From assembly GCA_014885115.2 (NCBI GenBank), contig WKLE02002275.1, positions 6,743 to 21,271 of the forward strand: 14,529 nt of DNA, written 5' to 3'. Made by a program: the position numbers and the translations under genes. This document shows, one piece after another, positions 9,943 through 14,529 of this stretch. Within the stretch, counting starts at the first letter, position 1. The number at the start of each line of letters is the position of its first letter. The notes under the pieces are model-generated. The model was not told the origin of the DNA, did not search any database, and was given only the letters and a program-made list of their open reading frames with translations. Origin of the DNA: Asterionellopsis glacialis. Its lineage: Eukaryota; Bacillariophyta; Plagiogrammaphyceae; Rhaphoneidales; Asterionellopsidaceae.

Positions 9943-10130
9943 AGTTGTGTGCAGAGACACAACTCACATACGTGACGTCAATCATCTGTAGTGCAGATGG
10001 ACTGTGACACAGTGATGTCATGGATGAAGCACGTGCAATGACACACTGCATCAGGACAACTCCAGTTGTGATGCTGTGACCTCAGACACAGTGGCGTTCC
10101 ATCACTCTGCGGCAGTACAACTCCAGTTGT
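9943..10130. repeat. dense cluster of palindromes and hairpins
   Basis: Within 190 bases lie, in order: AGTTGTGT/ACACAACT with a 6-base loop (9943-9964); TGACGTCA, a full cAMP-response-element type bZIP site (9973-9980); CATCTG/CAGATG with a 5-base loop (9983-9999); ACTGTG-A-CACAGT (10001-10013); a near-CRE, TGATGTCA (10013-10020); GCACGTGC, a G-box type site (10029-10036); and ACAACT-CC-AGTTGT twice (10056-10069 and 10117-10130). The first copy of the last sits in a longer stem: CACA, GCATC and ACAACT on the left pair with AGTTGT, GATGC and TGTG on the right (10043-10078), with two small left-side bulges. The two 61-base-spaced units look like an imperfect duplication. It could be a regulatory region, an element end or a structured RNA; the sequence does not decide. 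Confidence 0.65.
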
Positions 10131-10819
10131 GACACCAAACAGGTTCTCTAGGCATCTATTGGCTGCTTTGGGGAGTTTGCTTCACATGGAAGAACTGAAC
10201 CCTACCGGACACAAACCTTAAGTAGATCATCCATAGGATCCTGTACATAATCAGGGGTCAAAGCAGGACTGGTGGATTTGTGAGTGCTTTTTAGAACTAG
10301 TTTAAATAGCTCATAATTTATTCACTCCTAACAAGATTATATTTCCTATTTTCAATAATTGTTGTCTGCATAGAGTGCAGATTCATTTAAAAATCACAAG
10401 GAACCATGTTTCACGGCTCTTCATATCACATAGATTTGCATACTTGCCTTTTATGTTTCGATGGTGTATGACCAGTTGATTGTTGCTATGTCTTAGTGCC
10501 CTGTAATTAATTTTGATCTCATCATTGCCATGATGAATTTGTTCATTTTTGACTGCTTCTGCTTCAGTTTTTTTACTGTTCTTTGGGATGTTGAAAATGT
10601 CCAGAAGAAGGACAGACTCAACATGTCCTAACATAGACATATACCGGTCATTTTTCCAGTCAATCAAAAAGAAGATATACCCATGCTACAGATGATGTTT
10701 TTCTGTTTCCATACCAGGTACCAGGTACGTAAAGGTATTTCTCCAACATGATACATCATGACAACATGCCGGCCTGGGCAAAATAGACTACTTTTGTGTA
10801 ACAATTAACAATCATATGA
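10131..10819. other. no supported gene
   Basis: A minus-strand open frame at 10383-10667 (94 codons, starting only at TTG; first ATG a few codons in) has no recognisable motif and may be a relic or chance. Plus-strand 10125-10200 reads as TPVVTPNRFSRHLLAALGS, also unplaced. Near 10711-10727 the word CAGGTAC occurs twice in tandem. Confidence 0.4.
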
Positions 10820-11449
10820 GTAGACCTGCACTACATAGTACCTGTAAATTTGAAATATACCTGTACTCCTACCAAGATAATACAGTGGAGAATCAATCCT
10901 CATATGCGAAGACTGTATGACAGGAGGAGAGTGGATACAGTACAACAAGAGAGGATGGGAAATCCAACAAATCCAATAGAGATGAAAACCACCACATCAA
11001 TCAAACAACACATATTGAATAAGACCAAGCACAACTACGTACCTGAGACAATTCTGTCTCACACTAATAGGAAAGAAGTACCTGTGCAGATCATCAAGAT
11101 AATGAGAGAGGAAAACTACTCTGAATTTGGAATTAATATTGTGAAATCAGACTACGAACGAAACAGAGTTATCTTTGATGAAAACGGAAATGTAGAAAAC
11201 AGAAGAAACAAACGTAGACACACGAATCCAGCAACAATTAAAAACAAAGAAGGGAAGAAGATAAAAACCACATAAGTAGCAAAAGATGTGTCACTTGAGA
11301 AAATAGCAGTGCAACCAGTCGACTTCAGAAATATTTTAGAAATATTACAAATACACCTTCGCGCCCCTAAAAAGGTGCGCACCGCACAAAGAGAGAAAAT
11401 CACAAGAATTAATGTAGAGGCTTATAACCCAATACCTGGTAAGGTTTAG
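10820..11449 (+). pseudogene. copy B of the unknown repeat-borne ORF, one in-frame stop
   Basis: A frame open from 10820 reads to TAA at 11273-11275 and then, in the same frame, for 57 more codons to TAG at 11447-11449. The first ATG is at 10904. The visible part is about 208 residues, basic, with KIMREENYSEFGIN and VIFDENGNVENRRNKRR, and after the stop VAKDVSLEKIAVQPV and KKVRTAQREKITRINVEAYN. Copy A matches on both sides of the TAA and shares the final TAG, so the TAA is probably a premature stop and the TAG the true end. It lacks the Lys/Pro/Thr-rich 5' part seen in copy A, so it may be 5'-truncated or split by an intron. Unlike copy A it keeps about a dozen CpG. The product is not recognised; an element-encoded protein is likeliest. 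A stop codon with readthrough cannot be excluded. Confidence 0.5.
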
Positions 11450-11632
11450 AACAGAGTTAGGAGTATTATCAGGTACATACATCTCAAACTGATAAATGTC
11501 TGTATCTGGTATCCATGAATACACACTACCAGGGGTAGTATGATTAGGAACTTTTCCAAAAAATAAAGTATTTGAAGGGAATATTGAGTTGTACATTTAG
11601 ATTGAGGGGCTATAATAATTCCTAGGTACTAA
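11450..11632. other. 3' flank of copy B
   Basis: No gene. It contains a perfect hairpin, ACTACC and GGTAGT around AGG, at 11525-11539, and CAGGTAC at about 11470. Similarity with the 3' flank of copy A fades shortly after the shared stop, near 11463, which suggests the end of the repeated unit. Confidence 0.4.
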
Positions 11633-11747
11633 CTCTCTAGAGGACCTGCCCGTAGGACATACCGTTTTTACAGTAGGACTCTCTAGAGAGAGGACTTGCA
11701 CTAGAGAGAACTATTTACGGTACCTGAACTTGGTAATCCTCTCTAGA
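11633..11747 (+). promoter_or_regulatory. array of TCTCTAGA-type palindromes upstream of the second Cys-rich gene
   Basis: CTCTCTAGAG at 11633-11642, the full palindrome CTCTCTAGAGAG at 11679-11690, CTAGAGAG at 11701-11708 and CTCTCTAGA at 11739-11747 lie 200-310 bases before the ATG at 11946. The first two are each followed by the related words GAGGACCTGC and GAGGACTTGC, so part of this is a 50-base duplication. The position fits a promoter; no factor is assigned. Confidence 0.4.
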
Positions 11748-11945
11748 TACCTTATCACACTGATTATGTGGCCTGAAAATCTTTTTTACATGCGGCATTA
11801 GAAACGACACAAAACCAAGGCACACCAGATTTTTTTCGTGTCGATAGCCAGCAGCGAGACTTTGCGGTTATTGTTGTCTGCTGTGTGCTATCTTTCTTCC
11901 TCATATCACTACTATATTTTTCAACTGTATCAAAATCGAGAAAAT

Positions 11946-12854
11946 ATGAGATTTAGTATTGCCGTCTTGGCTATCACCTTGTTGCATGACAACCTCGACG
12001 GAGTGCAGGGACGTATCGGAGTTAATGATGGTGTAACAACGGAATCTAGAAGCTTTTTGTACCGGTTTCTTCCACGAGGCGGTCGAAGTCGTGGCCAAGG
12101 CAGTGCTCGAGGTCGTGACCGTGACCGAGACCAGGTTACCACAACTACGAGTACTGCTACTGGCGAAGACGGCGGAGAGGAAGACGACGAGGAGGGTGCT
12201 TGTGAGGATATTATACACCACAAAGAATGCATGGAGAGAAGTGATTGTAATTGGATGATGGCTCAATGTGGGAAAAAAGAGGAAGATAATCCTGAACCTG
12301 AAGATCGACCAATTGCTAGTACTGGTCCGATTGGTGGTCCGATTGGTGGTCCAATTGGTGGTCCAATTGGTGGTCCAATAGGTGGTCCAATTGGTGGTCC
12401 AATAGGTGGTCCAATTGGTAATAATAATAATCAAATGGCGGGTGTTGCATGGAAACGGTGTATTGAAGAAGACGTTCATTGCAGTAATTTCGGTTACGAC
12501 GAAGAAACAGATTGTTTTCCTGATTGTGATGAAATATGCAAGAATGGTACAAAAGAATGTAAATGGTCAGGATATTCCTTTTGTAAACTGAATAATAGCG
12601 AAGGCGACCTCTACTGCGAAATGCCAGAAATGTCATGTGATGAAAGTTCATGCAAAGCAGAAGGTGGTACATGTGTAGGAATGAATGATGACCTTTGTGG
12701 TACTAAAGTTTGTAAGCAAACACCTATTAACGCAACGTTGGGTTTAAATCAACTTGCTGATTGTAATACCGATATCAAATGCAGTGGTCATAGTGATTGC
12801 GAAAACGATGGATATTGTGTCAATTTGTATTCATATTGTGGTCTCGCATTTTGA
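11946..12854 (+). CDS. secreted Cys-rich protein with GPIG repeats, one module
   Basis: Single-exon gene of 302 residues; function unknown. The ATG at 11946 starts a signal peptide (MRFSIAVLAITLLHDNLDGVQG, 22 residues as written in two parts: MRFSIAVLAITLL and HDNLDGVQG). The frame is open further upstream only from a GTG. Then come an Arg-rich stretch (about 43-63, with RGRDRDRDQ), an acidic run (75-84), and a small four-Cys unit at 86-108 (CMERSDCNWMMAQC) like the short PSI-type motif common in secreted proteins. Eight GPIG units follow (127-158), then one Cys core (169-255, WKRC and GYDEETDC) and a tail (256-298, SDCENDGYCV) ending at the C-terminus. Core and tail match modules 1 and 3 of the protein at 1642-3171, so the two are paralogues with different N-terminal halves. 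It is presumably exported to the cell surface or outside; any wall or adhesion role is a guess. It converges on the racemase gene. Confidence 0.85.
   Translation: MRFSIAVLAITLLHDNLDGVQGRIGVNDGVTTESRSFLYRFLPRGGRSRGQGSARGRDRDRDQVTTTTSTATGEDGGEEDDEEGACEDIIHHKECMERSDCNWMMAQCGKKEEDNPEPEDRPIASTGPIGGPIGGPIGGPIGGPIGGPIGGPIGGPIGNNNNQMAGVAWKRCIEEDVHCSNFGYDEETDCFPDCDEICKNGTKECKWSGYSFCKLNNSEGDLYCEMPEMSCDESSCKAEGGTCVGMNDDLCGTKVCKQTPINATLGLNQLADCNTDIKCSGHSDCENDGYCVNLYSYCGLAF
12324..12419 (+). repeat. 12-bp minisatellite, eight copies, coding GPIG
   Basis: Eight in-frame copies of GGTCCRATWGGT. Copies 1-2 have CGATT, copies 3-4 CAATT, and copies 5-6 and 7-8 are the same ATA/ATT pair, showing a recent 24-base duplication. 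Each unit holds an inner CCAATTGG palindrome where W is T. Copy number is likely to vary between strains. Confidence 0.95.
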
Positions 12855-13303
12855 AGAATGAGTTGTTGAATGTATGACTAGAAAGTACTTAATACTTTAG
12901 TTCATACCTAGTCTAGGTCCAAGGATGACGGAGATGATAGACTTTCAGGAATAAGTCAAGGTTTCTAATAAAGCAACCTCAGACGCTTTGGTGATGATTT
13001 CAAAACCAGACCGGTAAGTAGAACTACCGTTCTCAAATGAACGGCTGTAAACATAGTGATAAACGGATCGGTAACAACAATCATGTCATCTCTTAGAAAA
13101 TAGTATAATTTTCATTTTTAATAAGTTTTTTCGAACTAGTCATATCTCACCTCCAGGCTTCATTTCTATGTTGAACTTGATATAAACCAAAAAGAGAGAT
13201 TATTCTGAGTAAAAGATACAGTATTGTGAAAACGCGAGTTTTAAATTTGAGTGATCCTTCGCTATATTATACTTTGATACTTTTCCATTTCTTTCTTAGT
13301 TTT
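12855..13303. other. convergent intergenic region with a hairpin
   Basis: This separates the 3' ends of the Cys-rich gene (+) and the racemase gene (-), so it should hold both 3' untranslated regions. A perfect hairpin, CCGTTC and GAACGG around TCAAAT, lies at 13027-13044. A consensus 5' splice word GTAAGT occurs at about 13013 without coding context. No gene is seen. Confidence 0.5.
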
Positions 13304-14529
13304 TCAAAAATAACTGCAAGGCACTCGACTAATATTCCCTTCACGAAAACCATCTTTTGGATCGTACGTATAACGGCGATGGGCTACTCCGTATTTTTTT
13401 CTTGTATCATTTGAACGGTCTTGTGAGAGTTTTTGTTCTGCATGATCAATCAAAGAAGCTATGGGAGTATTAAAGGCGTTGTCAAGGTAATGATATTCAA
13501 CCCGCTGTGACAAACGAGTCAGCAATTCATAGCTAATTGTATTGCACCACTTTGCTATTTCATCAACAGACAAATGATCACCCCACAACTCGACTTCATC
13601 GCCGTTTTCTATTTCCGTGTGGGTTACATCGATACATAGCATATCCATTGAAACACGTCCAACTAGCGGACATGTTTTTCCATTGAACCAAACAGGTGTA
13701 CCAGATTTTGCATGTCGTGGATATCCATCACCATACCCTATCGCAATCGTAGCACATTTACAATCGCGCTCTGCTCGCCATGTGGCACCGTAGCCAACGG
13801 TATCACCCTTTTTAACATTCCGTACGGCTATAACCGGTGCAGTCAATTGCATGACAGCTTGTAATCCCAGTTCTATGGCAGTTTGTTCAGCGAAAGGAGA
13901 TGCACCATACAATATTATTCCAGGTCTAACCCAATCTTTTCTACAATCTGGACGTGTTATCAGTGTTGCTGAATTAGCAATACTGAGCTCTGAAAAGTCA
14001 TGGCTTTTTGCAACCTTATTGAATAAACATATTTGTTCGTTGTTAAGTGGATGATCTGGCTCATCAGCACATGCCATATGGGTCATTAAGTTTATCGAGT
14101 CACAATTATCGCTGTCTTGTAACGTATTCACTACCGTATCGATTTCTTCAGGCGTGAAGCCTAAACGATGCAAACCGGTATCGACTTTGATCCAGACAGG
14201 TACCGCTACTGGACATTGTAATTGTGAAAACCAACTCAGTTGTTGAAAGTCATGTACAACCAGTATAAAATTTTTTTCAACCGCGATTTGCATTTGTTCA
14301 AAACTTGGACAACCTTCTAATAACAGAATATCATCATGAATACCAGCTTGACGCAATTCTTCTGCCTCTCCAAACGTTGCAACGGCAAATCCATCGACAG
14401 AAGCATCATGATTATTCAACAGCATCTTGGCGATGGCAACAGCACCATGCCCATAGGCATTTGCTTTCACTACCGTCCAAACTTTGGCATCACCCGCAAT
14501 TTTTTTAATACATCGTAGATTGTGCAACA
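13304..14529 (-). CDS. alr: alanine racemase, bacterial type, 5' end beyond the window
   Basis: A PLP-dependent, fold-type III enzyme that interconverts L- and D-alanine. 407 residues are visible, and the frame is open to the window edge. By comparison with bacterial enzymes about 15 N-terminal residues of the core, plus any targeting sequence, lie outside. Seen motifs (numbered from the first visible residue): VVKANAYGHG with PLP lysine K21, VWIKVDTGLHRLGF (R121), VRPGIILYGASP, VGYGATW with the second catalytic base Y246, AIGYGDGYPR and VGRVSMDM. All key residues are present, so it looks active. The core ends near residue 349 (VEYHYLD); about 58 more residues follow that bacterial enzymes of about 360 residues lack. 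There is no intron. The sequence resembles proteobacterial racemases, suggesting gene transfer from bacteria; contamination or a chimeric contig is the alternative. CpG is plentiful here, unlike the middle of the window. Confidence 0.93.
   Translation of the reverse strand, partial: LHNLRCIKKIAGDAKVWTVVKANAYGHGAVAIAKMLLNNHDASVDGFAVATFGEAEELRQAGIHDDILLLEGCPSFEQMQIAVEKNFILVVHDFQQLSWFSQLQCPVAVPVWIKVDTGLHRLGFTPEEIDTVVNTLQDSDNCDSINLMTHMACADEPDHPLNNEQICLFNKVAKSHDFSELSIANSATLITRPDCRKDWVRPGIILYGASPFAEQTAIELGLQAVMQLTAPVIAVRNVKKGDTVGYGATWRAERDCKCATIAIGYGDGYPRHAKSGTPVWFNGKTCPLVGRVSMDMLCIDVTHTEIENGDEVELWGDHLSVDEIAKWCNTISYELLTRLSQRVEYHYLDNAFNTPIASLIDHAEQKLSQDRSNDTRKKYGVAHRRYTYDPKDGFREGNISRVPCSYF

Larger units (their letters stand above)
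4861..9960. other. CpG desert: old repeat-rich block
   Basis: By hand count 5641-9960 (4.3 kb) contains about 9 CpG dinucleotides, and 4861-5640 about 4. A single 60-base line of the racemase gene (13321-13380) has 6. TpG and CpA are correspondingly frequent. Such loss is the known outcome of cytosine methylation at CpG followed by deamination, typical of silenced mobile elements. The block holds a broken ORF, an inverted-repeat element and a decayed repeat copy, listed separately. The left edge is sharp, close to 4861; the right edge is near 9960. Confidence 0.75.

Noticed and set aside
10383..10667. 94-codon minus-strand frame
   Set aside because: TTG start, no motif, unplaced; possibly an old relic but not supportable as a gene.
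12324..12419. Regular repeat array as a CRISPR candidate
   Set aside because: The 12-base units are contiguous, in frame and without spacers; it is a coding minisatellite.
12316..12672. Minus-strand frames with repeated Asp-His-Leu or Thr-Asn-Trp words
   Set aside because: They are antisense readings of the GPIG minisatellite in the plus-strand gene.

Overview
The window reads as nuclear DNA of a photosynthetic stramenopile, most likely a diatom. The evidence is low gene density, AT-rich intergenic DNA, secreted Cys-rich proteins with signal peptides, an exostosin-type glycosyltransferase relic of a kind common in diatoms, decayed repeats with very few CpG dinucleotides, and a bacterial-type enzyme gene lying among eukaryotic sequence. 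The lineage call is inference and no species is named.

Layout from left to right. 1-444: no gene seen. 445-1102 (+): broken GT47/exostosin-like gene with one stop and one frameshift. 1642-3171 (-): intact gene for a 509-residue secreted Cys-rich protein with three copies of an unrecognised Cys module. 3172-4766: intergenic DNA, CpG-normal, ending in a possible promoter and first exon (4767-4850). About 4861-9960: a CpG desert holding a decayed ORF (5755-6645), a 460-bp inverted-repeat element (7233-7692) and a decayed copy of an unknown repeat-borne ORF (about 7750-8765). 9943-10130: a dense cluster of palindromes and hairpins. 10820-11449: a second, CpG-rich copy of the same unknown ORF with one in-frame stop. 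11633-11747: repeated TCTCTAGA-type palindromes. 11946-12854 (+): a second secreted Cys-rich protein, a clear paralogue of the first, with a GPIG repeat tract. 13304-14529 (-): alanine racemase, cut by the window edge.

How they relate. The two Cys-rich genes share one module architecture (core plus tail) and look like local paralogues separated by a block of mobile-element debris. The racemase is convergent with the second one. Nothing suggests an operon. The most interesting points are the undescribed Cys module family, the bacterial-type alanine racemase with an extra C-terminal tail, the CpG desert with its contrast between two copies of one repeat, and the palindrome cluster at the right edge of that desert.
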